From assembly GCA_017643365.1 (NCBI GenBank), contig JAEPNO010000004.1, positions 1 to 64,000 of the forward strand: a stretch of DNA of 64,000 nt, read 5' to 3'. Positions 1 to 9,334 of the stretch are shown here, piece by piece. Origin of the DNA: Balneolaceae bacterium (GTDB lineage Bacteria; Bacteroidota; Rhodothermia; Balneolales; Balneolaceae). A program made the translations under genes and the position numbers. The notes below the pieces were generated by a model. It was not told where the DNA came from and made no database searches. It saw only the letters and a program-made list of their open reading frames with translations. The stretch's first letter is position 1. Each line of letters begins with the position of its first letter.

Positions 1-88
1 GAAATAGAAAATAATATACCCTGCGGACTTAGAAATGCTATATTTAAAAGAAACTCAAAACGTTTAGGACACTATTGATAATTTTCAT

Positions 89-1360
89 TTAGTTATTGAG
101 GATTGCCTTCACATAATTTTCCCAACTCATAAACTCTGCTGCTTTACTCACATTTTCCTTTGGTATAGGTGAATCTAAAAATTTGAGCATTTGATTTGCC
201 ATGGAATCTATATTTTCAGCTTCCGCTAAATAACCGTTAAAGCCATCCTTAACTGTTTCGGGGAAGTGCCCTACATTAGTTGCCAAAATTGGTAACTCGA
301 AATTATAAGTGAGCGATTCAACCCCAGAGGGTGTTGCAGTGAGGTAGTACAAGATGCTGCAATCAGACACTTGAAAATACTTGTGAACATCTTCGTTGGC
401 TACGAATTCGTTTTTCACAACTACCGAGTCTGAGAGATTGAGTTCGTCAACAAGTTTGAGTGGGCGATAATCTTGCTCACTTTCTTTATTCTTTAAAAAC
501 AGAGCCTGAGCAATCCCAAATAAAAACCGCTTTAGTTTAGTAGTGAATTTCGAAGTATCGAGTGTAGCCCAGAACTCCTCGCCACAAATCAGGAATGACA
601 CATCATCCCGCTGCTCAGCTACTTTCTTAAATGCTTTGATCGCATTGTGCAATCCTTTGTATTTCCTGATGAATCCAAAGAAGAGAAATACGTTCTTTTT
701 TAGACCGAGTTCTTTTTTAAAAGATTCCACATCGAAGTTAGGATCGGGTTGATACAAATCATATACCGGGTGAAAAAGCTTAATTACACTTCGTTGGCCT
801 TTTTTATCTGATCGAGCTCCGTCTTCATTCACCAACATATCCATGTTTGGGAAAAGGGCTTTTAGCTCATTTACTGTTTTGAATGCGTGTGTGATGTACG
901 TCTCAGCATGCTTTATCCCTATTTTGGTGAGGCGTTCGTCAATAGTGCTTCCTTCTTTTTGAACCACGAAATGTAGATCAAAAATCACCTCTGCCGAGGA
1001 ATTCTTTCGCAACCATTTTGCAATCGACCCCATGGGGATTCCTTGTATCGAAATCGCCCATTGGAAAATTACTTTATCAGGATTCAAGGAAGCGATGTAC
1101 TTCGCCGTCTCTTTCCAGCTCAGCGGATTGTTGTAATTGGTGATGTATTTAACCTGAATGCGAGTGCCTTCCAGAAAATCGGATTTGCTCGACTTATCAA
1201 CAAATTCGCGCGGGATGATGGATGGATACTGATTGGTCCACGATACGATATGAACTTCATTCTCAGGATCTTTATCCAGCGTTTTAGCTAGTGATGTGTT
1301 GTAATTCGAAATTCCGCCTTTAAATTTTGGCCCTGGACCAAAGCATACGATTTTGGGCAT
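89..1360 (-). CDS. Glycosyltransferase, GT4-like (GT-B fold)
   Basis: The 423-residue protein is probably a cytosolic sugar transferase for surface polysaccharide or glycolipid assembly. It opens with a glycine-rich loop (GPGPKFKGGISNYN, about residues 8-21), typical of the acceptor domain of GT-B enzymes. A second Rossmann domain begins near LFFGFIRKYKG, and a donor-site segment SGVESLTYNFELPILATN lies near residues 345-362, where GT4 enzymes carry their paired-glutamate motif. The gene follows the epimerase at 1362-2408 with only a TGATATG junction, so the two are probably translated together and the epimerase may supply the donor sugar. The specific sugar and acceptor cannot be told from sequence. 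Confidence in the family is good, in the substrate nil. Confidence 0.8.
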   Translation of the reverse strand: MPKIVCFGPGPKFKGGISNYNTSLAKTLDKDPENEVHIVSWTNQYPSIIPREFVDKSSKSDFLEGTRIQVKYITNYNNPLSWKETAKYIASLNPDKVIFQWAISIQGIPMGSIAKWLRKNSSAEVIFDLHFVVQKEGSTIDERLTKIGIKHAETYITHAFKTVNELKALFPNMDMLVNEDGARSDKKGQRSVIKLFHPVYDLYQPDPNFDVESFKKELGLKKNVFLFFGFIRKYKGLHNAIKAFKKVAEQRDDVSFLICGEEFWATLDTSKFTTKLKRFLFGIAQALFLKNKESEQDYRPLKLVDELNLSDSVVVKNEFVANEDVHKYFQVSDCSILYYLTATPSGVESLTYNFELPILATNVGHFPETVKDGFNGYLAEAENIDSMANQMLKFLDSPIPKENVSKAAEFMSWENYVKAILNN

Positions 1361-1361
1361 A

Positions 1362-2408
1362 TCAGGTATATTTTTTTACGGCTACTTCATAAACACGGCG
1401 CATTCCTTCTTCAATACTTAGCTTCGGCTTCCAGCCCAATTTGTTGGTAACATAATCCATGTTGGCGTAGCGTGAGTGTACACCAACCGGTTTGTCGAGC
1501 AAGGGTTTGATGTCCGGATTGTAACCTGCAAATGAAGTGAAAATCTGTATCAAATCGAGGAATGATGTGAGTTTTCCACTTCCAATGTTGATGGCGCTTC
1601 CATCTTTAATGTGATCCATCGCTAAAAGCGTGCAGTCCATCACATCTTCGATGTGCACGAAATCACGACCTTGTTTACCGCTTCCCCAAACTTCAAATGG
1701 GTTTTCTTTAAGAGCAGCACGTCGTGCAATTGCGGGAACTGGATACGAGAGGTCCTGATCTTCCCCAAAACCGGAAAATGGACGAATACAAGTTACCGAA
1801 ACGCCATAGTGTTCAGCGGTGATGGAAGCCAGATATTCTCCGGTGAGCTTCGACCAGCCATAAGTCATATCGGGTTGGCCCATGCGTGTAAAGTCGATGT
1901 CACTTTCTGATAAAGCGATTGCATCAGATTCGGTTTGCAAATCAACAGGGTAGGCTGCACTTGAGCTTGGGTAAAGTGCTCGCTCGGGTTTATTCAGGCA
2001 AATCCATCGGAAAAAGAGTGCATCAATCGCTAAATCGAGCGCCACTTTCATCGGATCGCCATCAATAGTAGCACGACCGCCAACAATGGCAGCAAAATGA
2101 AACACATCTTTGAAGCCATCAATCTTCAAATCGTAGGTTTTGTTTAAATAATCGCTGTCCTCGATCATGTGCTCGAGCAAAACACGAATATCTGCTTTGA
2201 GAAAAATTAATCGTTCGTCATCCCCAAAAATCTCTAATCCGTTTTCGGATTTATGATGAGTAGTTCCTTCGGGAAGCCAAGTTGATGGATGAGTTCCAAC
2301 CGATAAATCATCAACAAATAGGATGATATCGTTGGTAGTTTTATAAAGTCGTTTAACAAAATTGCGGCCAACAAAACCGCAACCGCCGGTAATTAAATGA
2401 TAATTCAT
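1362..2408 (-). CDS. NAD-dependent sugar epimerase/dehydratase (extended SDR)
   Basis: This is a 348-residue extended short-chain dehydrogenase/reductase that acts on nucleotide sugars in the cytosol. The N-terminus carries the Rossmann motif TGGCGFVG (residues 7-14). The catalytic region shows SSSAAYP followed by the YGWSK motif (YxxxK). A TTG codon at 2423 would extend the protein by five residues, but the ATG at 2408 places the glycine-rich motif at the usual distance from the N-terminus and is preferred. It lies directly upstream of the glycosyltransferase at 89-1360 and probably forms an operon with it. The exact reaction (4-epimerase, 4,6-dehydratase or similar) is not resolved. Confidence 0.82.
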   Translation of the reverse strand: MNYHLITGGCGFVGRNFVKRLYKTTNDIILFVDDLSVGTHPSTWLPEGTTHHKSENGLEIFGDDERLIFLKADIRVLLEHMIEDSDYLNKTYDLKIDGFKDVFHFAAIVGGRATIDGDPMKVALDLAIDALFFRWICLNKPERALYPSSSAAYPVDLQTESDAIALSESDIDFTRMGQPDMTYGWSKLTGEYLASITAEHYGVSVTCIRPFSGFGEDQDLSYPVPAIARRAALKENPFEVWGSGKQGRDFVHIEDVMDCTLLAMDHIKDGSAINIGSGKLTSFLDLIQIFTSFAGYNPDIKPLLDKPVGVHSRYANMDYVTNKLGWKPKLSIEEGMRRVYEVAVKKYT

Positions 2409-2524
2409 AGTAAATATTTTCAAGTATCGGGGAAGATAGTCAATTCTAAAAAAAGCCTAAGCAAATAAAGCACTTTGTTTGAAAAATCCCTTTCTTTAAA
2501 GCCTTAATTTAATTTAAATGCTCC

Positions 2525-3499
2525 ATGTTACGTAGCGTATTTGTCGTAATTTTTTTCTCAATATTCTCTAGTGTTGTTGTTGCTCAAAATTTAGAAGTAG
2601 TCACAACCGATTACATTCACAATGTGTTAAAAGCCTCGGTGTCGGAAGACGGAATTAAGGTAATGGAAGGCACTACCACCATTCTCGAAGCCGATTACAA
2701 TCATCCTGGAGAGCCTGATCCTTCGCTGGCAGCCTATGCGATTCCCAATGGAAATGTAGTTGTGCGAGAGAATATCGCCAATTTTCTGTTCTACGATTCA
2801 TTCGGAAATATTAGCAAATCCGTGTCAAACAGTTCGCAGAGTGAGGGTGGAGAAGCCATATCGGAGTTTGCCACCAATGTGACCGGTAAAACCATGGTGA
2901 TTTATAATCCTAAAATCATCAGAAACGGAGTAGCAGGTTCTCGTGCCAAGTTTGTATTAAACAATCTAGAGGTTCTCGATATTTTTTCGAGTTCAGATCG
3001 TGCGATTAGAACAGTTCATGTTGCGGCATCCGGCGAATTAATTGCTATTGCAACAATGAAAGAAGGGGGCGATGATGAAGTCACAATTTTAGATCAATTT
3101 GGGAATAATTTAGGAACTTTGGAATTTGACCAAGATGTGAAAGGCGTTTCATTTTCTGAAAATGGATTGTTCGTAACTATATACTCCGGTGGGCGAGCAG
3201 CTGCTTATGAAATCAGAAGTAAAGAACGCGTTGGCTCCACAAGTTTTAGGAATACGAGCGTGATTTACGCGAATTACAGTCCTGAGGACAAAATAATCGT
3301 TGTAATCACAGGTTCAGGTTCTTCTGCATTCTCCGATTTACAGGCGCACACCGTTAATGTTTCGGCACGAAAAATTGCCCGAAAAGAGATTAACGGAACG
3401 ATGAGTCAGACACATCAGATTGTTATGGAACGCGCCGGTAACGGTCGATACAGCATATTAGGACTTGATAAAATGCTGAATTTACGAGCTCAGTTTTAA
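2525..3499 (+). CDS. Secreted beta-propeller-like protein, function unknown
   Basis: This 324-residue protein begins with a cleavable signal peptide (hydrophobic run to about residue 20, ending VVVAQ), so it is exported. The rest alternates short beta-rich segments resembling WD40/PD40 blades, for example VHVAASGELIAIATM, VSFSENGLFVTIYSGG and YANYSPEDKIIVVIT, each about 40 residues apart. No catalytic motif is visible. It is followed 48 bp later by the GH97 gene in the same direction and may be co-transcribed. I do not recognise a named family; the propeller call is inference from the repeat pattern. Confidence 0.6.
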   Translation: MLRSVFVVIFFSIFSSVVVAQNLEVVTTDYIHNVLKASVSEDGIKVMEGTTTILEADYNHPGEPDPSLAAYAIPNGNVVVRENIANFLFYDSFGNISKSVSNSSQSEGGEAISEFATNVTGKTMVIYNPKIIRNGVAGSRAKFVLNNLEVLDIFSSSDRAIRTVHVAASGELIAIATMKEGGDDEVTILDQFGNNLGTLEFDQDVKGVSFSENGLFVTIYSGGRAAAYEIRSKERVGSTSFRNTSVIYANYSPEDKIIVVITGSGSSAFSDLQAHTVNVSARKIARKEINGTMSQTHQIVMERAGNGRYSILGLDKMLNLRAQF

Positions 3500-3547
3500 G
3501 TTCCATCTTCTTCACTTACTAATAAAAACTACTCTAACCATAGTGCT

Positions 3548-5668
3548 ATGCTACGACTATTCGCTGTATTGCTGATATTTGCCATCGCTACAACTTTAGG
3601 ATGCTCAGGTATATTAACCGACACCACTTTAGAGTCTCCTTCTGGGAATCTGGCCATCGAATTTCAATTGAACGATGAAGGGGCGCCGACCTATCGTGTG
3701 ACCAAAGAAGGCAAGGAAATTATCGAAACATCTACCATGGGTTTCGAATTCAACGATCAGGCGCCAATGGCTGGTAATTTTGTGATGGTGGGAGGGAAGA
3801 AATCCACTACCAAAGAAACCTGGGAAATGCCTTGGGGCGAGCAGCGTGAAGTGCTTAATCACTACAACGAGATGAAAGTAGAATTGGAAGAAGAAGGTCT
3901 CCCAAATCGTAAAATTGATTTATACTTTCGTGCTTACAATGACGGTGTGGCTTTTCGATACTATTTTCACGAGCAAAATGGGCAGGATACACTTACCATA
4001 TCCGACGAACGCACAGAGTTTAATCTAACCGGCGATCATACTACTTGGTGGCAACCGGGCGATTGGGACATTTACGAGCAGTTGTACACTGAATCGAAAT
4101 TTTCTGAGATTGAAGTAGATCCGTATCGTGCAAATCTTGCGAATTTAATTGCCACACACATCCCCGAAAATTCGGTGAATACTCCCGTTACAATGCGTAT
4201 GGAAGACGGCACGCACTTGAGTTTCCACGAGGCAAATTTGTGGGATTATGCGGGGATGACACTACTCGTTGATACCACCAATCTTTCGATGATAAGCAGC
4301 CTGGTAAAGTCCGAACGATTTGGACACGCGGTAAAACGAGCACTTCCGTTCGCTACACCATGGAGAACCATTCAGATAACAGATAACGCCGGCGATTTGA
4401 TTGAATCAAGATTGATTGTGAACCTGAATGAGCCGAATAAATTAGGAGACGTGAGCTGGTTCACCCCGATGAAATACATGGGAATATGGTGGGAAATGCA
4501 CCTTGGAATTGCCACCTGGGATTATGAGCAAACACAGGACATGAGCACGTGGAATACCGACGAAGCAACTTCTGTTCGTCATGGAGCCACCACCGAAAAT
4601 GCAAAGCGCTACATCGATTTTGCTGCCGAAAACGGCATTAAAGGGCTATTGATAGAAGGATGGAACACCGGCTGGGCACGCTGGATTGGATTCCCCGATC
4701 GCGAAGGAGTATTTGATTTTGTAACGCCGTATCCTGACTACGACATCGACGAAGTTGTGCGCTATGCAACCGAACGAGGTGTGGAGATCATCATGCATCA
4801 CGAGACTTCAGCAGCACCAAGAACTTATGAGCAGCAAATGGATACTGCCTATGCGCTAATGCAAAAGTATAACATGCATTCGGTAAAGTCGGGTTATGTA
4901 GGGCCAATTATTCCGGATGGAGAATACCACCACGGGCAATGGATGGTGAATCACTACAATCACCATATGTTGAAAGCTGCAGAATATGAAGTGGCTGTGA
5001 ATATTCATGAGCCTATCAAGGCGACCGGTTTGCGACGCACTTACCCGAATTTGATTTCCCGCGAAGGTTTGCGTGGACAAGAGTTTAACGCTTGGGCAAT
5101 GGATGGCGGAAATCCACCGGATCATTTGCCAAAAATTGCCTTTACTCGAATGCTGGCTGGACCGATAGATTTCACGCCGGGGATTTTCAACATCAAGCTT
5201 GAACCATATCGTGATGAAAATCAGGTGAATACAACATTAGCTCAACAATTGGCTTTATATGTAGTGATATATAGTCCGATTCAAATGGCGGCAGATTTAC
5301 CCGAGAGTTATGAAGGTCAGCCGGCCTTTCAGTTTATCCGCGATGTTGGGGTAGATTGGGAACAGAGCATTGTGTTGAATGGAGAAGTGGGCGATTTCGT
5401 CACCATCGCTCGTGAAGAACGCGAAACCGGAAACTGGTTTGTGGGTGGAATCACTAACGAAGAAGCCCGCGAGCTAACCATCAACTTTGATTTCCTTGAT
5501 TCAAATAGCGAGTACGATGTAGTAATCTACAAAGATGCTGAAGATGCGCATTGGGATGATAATCCTACCTCCATTGAGATTGAAGAAATTGAAATCGACA
5601 GTTCTTCTTCACTAACTATTCAATTAGCTGAAGGCGGTGGCTTCGCAATTAGTTTATTGAAAAAGTAA
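3548..5668 (+). CDS. Glycoside hydrolase family 97 (alpha-glucosidase, SusB type), lipoprotein
   Basis: The 706-residue protein starts with a lipoprotein signal whose lipobox is TLGCSG (Cys19), so it is probably membrane-anchored. It then shows the GH97 order: an N-terminal beta-sandwich beginning TLESPSGNLAIEF, a TIM-barrel catalytic domain from about GIWWEMHLG, and a C-terminal beta domain. Characteristic segments are LLIEGWNTGW, MHHETS, NIHEPIKATGLRRTYPN and EGLRGQEFNAW. Glutamates in the last two fit the inverting SusB-type subgroup, and I see no VKxD nucleophile segment of the retaining subgroup. It would release glucose or galactose from oligosaccharides in the periplasm. A terminator follows at 5793-5829. 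Confidence 0.9.
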   Translation: MLRLFAVLLIFAIATTLGCSGILTDTTLESPSGNLAIEFQLNDEGAPTYRVTKEGKEIIETSTMGFEFNDQAPMAGNFVMVGGKKSTTKETWEMPWGEQREVLNHYNEMKVELEEEGLPNRKIDLYFRAYNDGVAFRYYFHEQNGQDTLTISDERTEFNLTGDHTTWWQPGDWDIYEQLYTESKFSEIEVDPYRANLANLIATHIPENSVNTPVTMRMEDGTHLSFHEANLWDYAGMTLLVDTTNLSMISSLVKSERFGHAVKRALPFATPWRTIQITDNAGDLIESRLIVNLNEPNKLGDVSWFTPMKYMGIWWEMHLGIATWDYEQTQDMSTWNTDEATSVRHGATTENAKRYIDFAAENGIKGLLIEGWNTGWARWIGFPDREGVFDFVTPYPDYDIDEVVRYATERGVEIIMHHETSAAPRTYEQQMDTAYALMQKYNMHSVKSGYVGPIIPDGEYHHGQWMVNHYNHHMLKAAEYEVAVNIHEPIKATGLRRTYPNLISREGLRGQEFNAWAMDGGNPPDHLPKIAFTRMLAGPIDFTPGIFNIKLEPYRDENQVNTTLAQQLALYVVIYSPIQMAADLPESYEGQPAFQFIRDVGVDWEQSIVLNGEVGDFVTIAREERETGNWFVGGITNEEARELTINFDFLDSNSEYDVVIYKDAEDAHWDDNPTSIEIEEIEIDSSSSLTIQLAEGGGFAISLLKK

Positions 5669-5978
5669 CGACGACTGATCAATGACGGGTTGATGAATGG
5701 CTAGTAAAGCTAAATACACGAACCTGTCATTCCCGCGGAAGCTATTTGGTGTAGTTTAGTACGAAACACAAAGTTTAATAAGAGTAACTATAACGGTTTG
5801 ACGGAGTACCTCTCAGACCGTTTTTTTTTGATGGGATACTAAGTTGCTTTTTAGATTGCGGTTATACATGCTTAGCAATCGTATTTTTAACGAATATTTC
5901 GTTCAGTTTATGAGTGTCAGATTCTGAAAAGTCATTTAAATTCAATCAGTTTCATTTATTGAATTTTGGGAGGGGTTG
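5669..5978. other. Intergenic left flank of the cassette array
   Basis: No gene is visible. The stretch holds a REP-like fragment near 5727 (CATTCCCGCGGAAG, related to palindromes at 60.0-60.3 kb), the terminator at 5793-5829, and a small hairpin GTTGC-ttc-GCAAC at 5976-5987 that overlaps the outer edge of site A. This is the boundary between ordinary chromosome and the accessory array. Confidence 0.6.
5793..5829 (+). terminator. Rho-independent terminator after the GH97 gene
   Basis: An ACGGTTTGA / TCAGACCGT stem (one G-T pair) is followed by nine T residues. It lies 125 bp downstream of the GH97 stop. Confidence 0.75.
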
Positions 5979-6113
5979 CTTCGCAACGGTCAAGTGTATG
6001 AGCAGTAGCGGATTTGAAAGGACAAACCTTTCAGGCTAGCACAAAGTTTATTAAAAGTACAGACCTTTGATTTACCACTTCACCCGCTATTGCTTATACA
6101 CAATGTTGTGCGT
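5979..6113 (-). repeat. attC-like site A (distal end of array)
   Basis: The left core is CTTCGCAAC (5979-5987) and the right core GTTGTGCGT (6105-6113). The main stem pairs 5995-6011 with 6084-6100 (15 of 17 bases), and an internal GAAAGG/CCTTTC hairpin lies near 6015-6031. This site belongs to the mer cassette, whose 5' end ACGCACAAC is at 9478-9486. Confidence 0.85.
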
Positions 6114-6248
6114 TCGCCCTTTATTTTCAGTCGGTTTAGTCAATTTTCAAAGGTAGGATTTTTTGGGGTAGGGAAGGCACTCTCTCTTGCAGGTTTTGGT
6201 CAAGCGTAGGCTGGTGCGACTTGCAAGAGTGTGTGCCTTTGGGTCGGA

Positions 6249-7901
6249 TTAACTGGCACAGCAACTTAATTTCGATACGTCTTTTCCGAAAGTTATTGCT
6301 GCTAATTTTATGCCTTCTCCCAAAGTCAAGTAAGGGTAGAAACTGTCTGCCAAGTCTTTCACAGTTATTCCGTATTTGATTGCCATACTTAATTGTTGGA
6401 TGAGTTCTCCGCCTTCGGGTGCGACTACTCTTGCGCCTATCAGTTTGTCTGTTTCGGTGTTGCGAATGAGTTTGATAAATCCCCTTGTGTCGTTTGCTGC
6501 TATGGCTCTCGGAACGTCTTTCAGTTCCAATTTTGAAACTTCAAACGGAATGCCTTTGGCTTCTGCCTGTGCTTCGTCTAAACCTGCCCCTGCAATTTGT
6601 GGGTCAGTAAACACCACCCAAGGCAAAGAAGAATAATCGGCTTTGTTTTCTGTTCCTGAGAAAGCATTTTCAACGGCAATTTTTCCTTCAAACGCTGCTG
6701 TATATACAAATGCAGGGGTGTTGGTTACGTCTCCTGCTGCATAAATGTTGGATAGACTGGTTTCCATCTTTTCATTTACCGCAATTTGTCCGCTTTTGGT
6801 GAGTTCCAAACTAAGGTTATCTAATCCCAATTGGCTTGTGTTTGGCTTTATTCCTGTGGCAATAACAACCTTGCCTTTTTCAACAATTTGGGTAAATGAG
6901 CCGTCAGGACATTTACAATGAATTATCGTTTCGTTTCCGTTCTTCTCGAATTTCACCGCTCTGAAATTGGGCAGAATTTCTATGCCTTCATTTCGCATTT
7001 GGGTTTCCAATGCTTCGCTGATGTCAGGTGTTTGTGTTCGCAATACTCGGTCGGTAAATTCAATAATGCGGACTTTTACGCCTAAACGATTATATGCCAT
7101 TGCAATTTCCAAACCTATATAACCTGCTCCCATAATGGTCAGGCTTTCGGGTTTTTCTTCCAAGTCAAAAAGAGAAACATTGGTCAGGTAGTCAATTTTG
7201 TCCAATCCTTCAATAGTTGGGATGTTGGTAGTAGCTCCCGTGGCTATTAAAAATTTGATGGCTTTGTATTCCTTGCCGTCCACTACAATGGTTTTATTGT
7301 CTTTGAATTTTGCCCAACCTTTTAGCATAGTCAGGTTTTCAAAATCGCTCACCACATCCATATATTTTTTCTCCTGAAGTGTGGCTACTAATTTTTTCTT
7401 GTCTTTGATGATTTGAGCAAAATCAATATCAACGCCTTTTGGTTTGATGCCTTCAAAGTTGGAATGCGTAGCGTGATAAGCCGTTTCGCCTGCACGAATT
7501 AGATTTTTGGAAGGTACGCAACCCACATTTACACAAGTACCACCAAAGTCTAAACCACCGTTTACCATTAAGGTCGATAAACCTAAACTTTCGGCTTTGA
7601 TAGCTGCCGAAAATGCAGCCGAACCGCCACCGATAATGATTAAATCAAATTGATTATTTACGCTGTTTCCATTCTCAGGGATTTCACTTTTTACACGATA
7701 ATTTTTTGTGTCATTGATTGTGCTGATGATTTCTTCTTTGCTCGTTTTTGAAGGGTCAAAAGAACATTCGCAAGTAGCTTTTGGATAGCTCACTTTGGCT
7801 TCTTTTACGCCTTCGTTTTTGGTAAGCAATTTTTCAATGCCTGTGGCACAATGGTCGCAGGTCATACCTGTGATGTCGAGTTTTATGGTTTCTTTGTTCA
7901 T
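6249..7901 (-). CDS. merA: Mercuric reductase MerA with N-terminal metal-binding domain
   Basis: This 550-residue flavoenzyme reduces Hg(II) to volatile Hg(0) with NADPH in the cytosol. It has an HMA domain (GMTCDHCATGI, Cys15 and Cys18), an FAD-binding motif IIGGGSAAFSAAIKAE, the redox-active pair in GGTCVNVGCVPSKN, a pyridine-nucleotide fold (IMGAGYIGLEIAMAYNRLG), and the MerA-specific C-terminal vicinal cysteines in LSCCAS, which deliver Hg(II) to the active site. It is the last gene of the mer cassette and overlaps the preceding HMA gene by 4 bp. Expression is probably controlled by the ArsR-type operator at 8265-8287. The stop lies about 135 bp from site A. Confidence 0.95.
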   Translation of the reverse strand: MNKETIKLDITGMTCDHCATGIEKLLTKNEGVKEAKVSYPKATCECSFDPSKTSKEEIISTINDTKNYRVKSEIPENGNSVNNQFDLIIIGGGSAAFSAAIKAESLGLSTLMVNGGLDFGGTCVNVGCVPSKNLIRAGETAYHATHSNFEGIKPKGVDIDFAQIIKDKKKLVATLQEKKYMDVVSDFENLTMLKGWAKFKDNKTIVVDGKEYKAIKFLIATGATTNIPTIEGLDKIDYLTNVSLFDLEEKPESLTIMGAGYIGLEIAMAYNRLGVKVRIIEFTDRVLRTQTPDISEALETQMRNEGIEILPNFRAVKFEKNGNETIIHCKCPDGSFTQIVEKGKVVIATGIKPNTSQLGLDNLSLELTKSGQIAVNEKMETSLSNIYAAGDVTNTPAFVYTAAFEGKIAVENAFSGTENKADYSSLPWVVFTDPQIAGAGLDEAQAEAKGIPFEVSKLELKDVPRAIAANDTRGFIKLIRNTETDKLIGARVVAPEGGELIQQLSMAIKYGITVKDLADSFYPYLTLGEGIKLAAITFGKDVSKLSCCAS

Positions 7902-8257
7902 AATGATTTCTCTTTTTTATTTTCTTTAATGATTTCGGCTTTATAGCCTGTCTGCTCAATAACCTTGATGATTGCATCAGGATTTGTTTTCTTCGGGTCG
8001 TATTGTATAGCTGCCAAATCGCCCGGATATTCCACTTTGTGGTCAATAATGCCGTCCACTTCTTTGAGGGCATTTGAAATATGGTTGGAACAACCTGCAC
8101 AAGTCATTCCCGTGATTTTCAATTTCAGGCTCTTACCTTCTTGCTGTGTTGCATTTGCTGTTTGTGCTTTATTGTCAGTCGGTTTGCAACATTGAGCATT
8201 GACCTGAGTAATTCCAATTAGGAACAAAGCACTCAATAGAATTAAATTCTTTTTCAT
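7898..8257 (-). CDS. Exported MerP-like heavy-metal-binding protein
   Basis: The 119-residue protein has a signal peptide (MKKNLILLSALFLIGITQVNAQ) followed by a cysteine-containing linker and one HMA domain with the GMTCAGCSNHI metal-binding motif. It is therefore a periplasmic carrier that would collect Hg(II) and pass it to the membrane transporter. It overlaps merA by 4 bp, indicating translational coupling. A near-perfect dyad at 8265-8287, the same as that in front of the regulator gene, sits immediately upstream of its start. It could also serve another soft metal; the merA context favours mercury. Confidence 0.85.
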   Translation of the reverse strand: MKKNLILLSALFLIGITQVNAQCCKPTDNKAQTANATQQEGKSLKLKITGMTCAGCSNHISNALKEVDGIIDHKVEYPGDLAAIQYDPKKTNPDAIIKVIEQTGYKAEIIKENKKEKSL

Positions 8258-8264
8258 TGTGTAA

Positions 8265-8287
8265 TTATTTAATTAAGTTCTTAAATA
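8265..8287. promoter_or_regulatory. ArsR-family operator, second copy
   Basis: TTATTTAA and CTTAAATA half-sites begin 15 bp apart, as in the operator at 9335-9358. The dyad lies between the merTP remnant and the MerP-like gene and would give the merP-merA pair its own regulated promoter. Confidence 0.65.
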
Positions 8288-8304
8288 CAAAAGGCAAAAA
8301 AATA

Positions 8305-8910
8305 CTATTTCTTGCCAACCACTTTGTAACCTGTACCGTTGATGGCTTCTTCAATTTGTGCAACGCTCACTTTGGTTTGGTCAAATTCTACCTTGGCAGT
8401 CGCTTCTTCATAAATCGCATCTACCTTAACAATGCCTGGCAATTTGTTCACATCATTTTCTACGTGTGAAGCACAACCATTGCAAGTCATTCCTTTTACA
8501 TCAAAAGTTACCGTTTGGATGTCAGAAGCATTGACGATTACAACTTCCTTGTTGTCGTTTGAAGGATAGAAAATGTGTGCATAGTTTGGAAAAGCGAGCA
8601 TCAAGGCTGCAAATACGGTTACAATTCCCAAAAACGTTTTGGTCTGCATAAAAGGTTTCTTTTCGTCTTCTTCGCAATCACATTGAATTTCTTCGGCTGT
8701 TCGTGGCTTAAGTTTTTGATACCAAGCAAAACCCAACACCTAAACGGTGATACCGATAAGATAAGGTCTTGCTGGTTCCATCCACGAAAATGTAGATGCC
8801 ACTCCTGAGGCTCCTGAAATAAGAGCCAATACAGGTGTAATGCAGCAAAGTGATGCTGCTACTGCCGAGAGCACTCCCGCTCCGACAAGTCTGTTGTTTT
8901 TCTTGTTCAT
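8305..8910 (-). pseudogene. Mercuric transporter MerTP fusion, interrupted by an in-frame TAG
   Basis: Read from the ATG at 8910, the frame encodes the MerT start MNKKNNRLVGAGVLSAV, a membrane segment with the SLCCITP cysteine pair, and a second hydrophobic segment ending ARPYLIGITV. It then meets a TAG at 8740-8742. The same frame continues with VLGFAWYQKLKP, a third membrane segment and a C-terminal HMA domain (GMTCNGCASHV), making up a normal MerTP of about 200 residues. The stop is codon 57. A single T-to-A change of a TTG leucine codon would explain it. The gene is therefore either inactivated or made as two pieces; the C-terminal piece could start at the ATG at 8737-8739. Its start overlaps the arsR stop as ATGA. 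A sequencing error cannot be excluded. Confidence 0.8.
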
Positions 8911-9284
8911 ACTGTTTCCTTTTTTGAATTGTTTATGATGTGTTTAAAAAATGGACGAAGTAAAGTCAGTTGCTCTTGTTTCAAAGAGTAGAAAATGGTT
9001 TGACCTTCTCTTCTTCCTTCAATTACGTTTCCGTCTTTTAGTTTTCTGAGGTGTTGCGAAACGGCAGGGATGCTCATACCGAGAATGTCTGAAAGGTCGC
9101 AAGGACAAAGTTCGTTTTCTTCTTCTAATAGAAATAAGATTTTCAACCTTACTTCGTTCCCTGCCAATGCTAAAAGTCCACTCAGTTGGCTGAATGCCTT
9201 GTCATTGATTTGAAGTATTTCACGACAATTGTCTATCTGCACCTTGTCGGCAAACACTCTGATACACGATTGATTGTTTTCCAT
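8907..9284 (-). CDS. ArsR/SmtB-family metal-responsive repressor of the mer cassette
   Basis: The 125-residue protein is a winged-helix repressor. It carries ELCPCDL on the helix before the recognition helix, the position where ArsR/SmtB sensors hold their metal-binding cysteine pair, followed by the recognition segment SIPAVSQHLRKLKDG and the wing EGRREGQTIFYSL. An additional Cys lies in the N-terminal SCIRVFADKVQIDNCRE. It is the first gene of the mer cassette and overlaps merT by 4 bp. A perfect 9-bp dyad at 9335-9358 upstream is the likely autoregulatory operator. Use of an ArsR-type rather than MerR-type regulator for merA is known in Bacteroidota-like systems; here it is inferred from context. 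Confidence 0.9.
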   Translation of the reverse strand: MENNQSCIRVFADKVQIDNCREILQINDKAFSQLSGLLALAGNEVRLKILFLLEEENELCPCDLSDILGMSIPAVSQHLRKLKDGNVIEGRREGQTIFYSLKQEQLTLLRPFFKHIINNSKKETV

Positions 9285-9314
9285 AATATTCCTGTTTAGG
9301 ATTTAATAACGCAA

Positions 9315-9322
9315 CAAAGATA
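9315..9322 (-). promoter_or_regulatory. Bacteroidota-type -7 promoter element of the mer cassette
   Basis: On the minus strand the sequence is TATCTTTG, matching TAnnTTTG. A TTG lies 21 bp upstream, inside the ArsR dyad, so repressor binding would block the -33 region. It lies 31-38 bp from the arsR start codon. Confidence 0.65.
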
Positions 9323-9334
9323 TAAATAGTTTTC

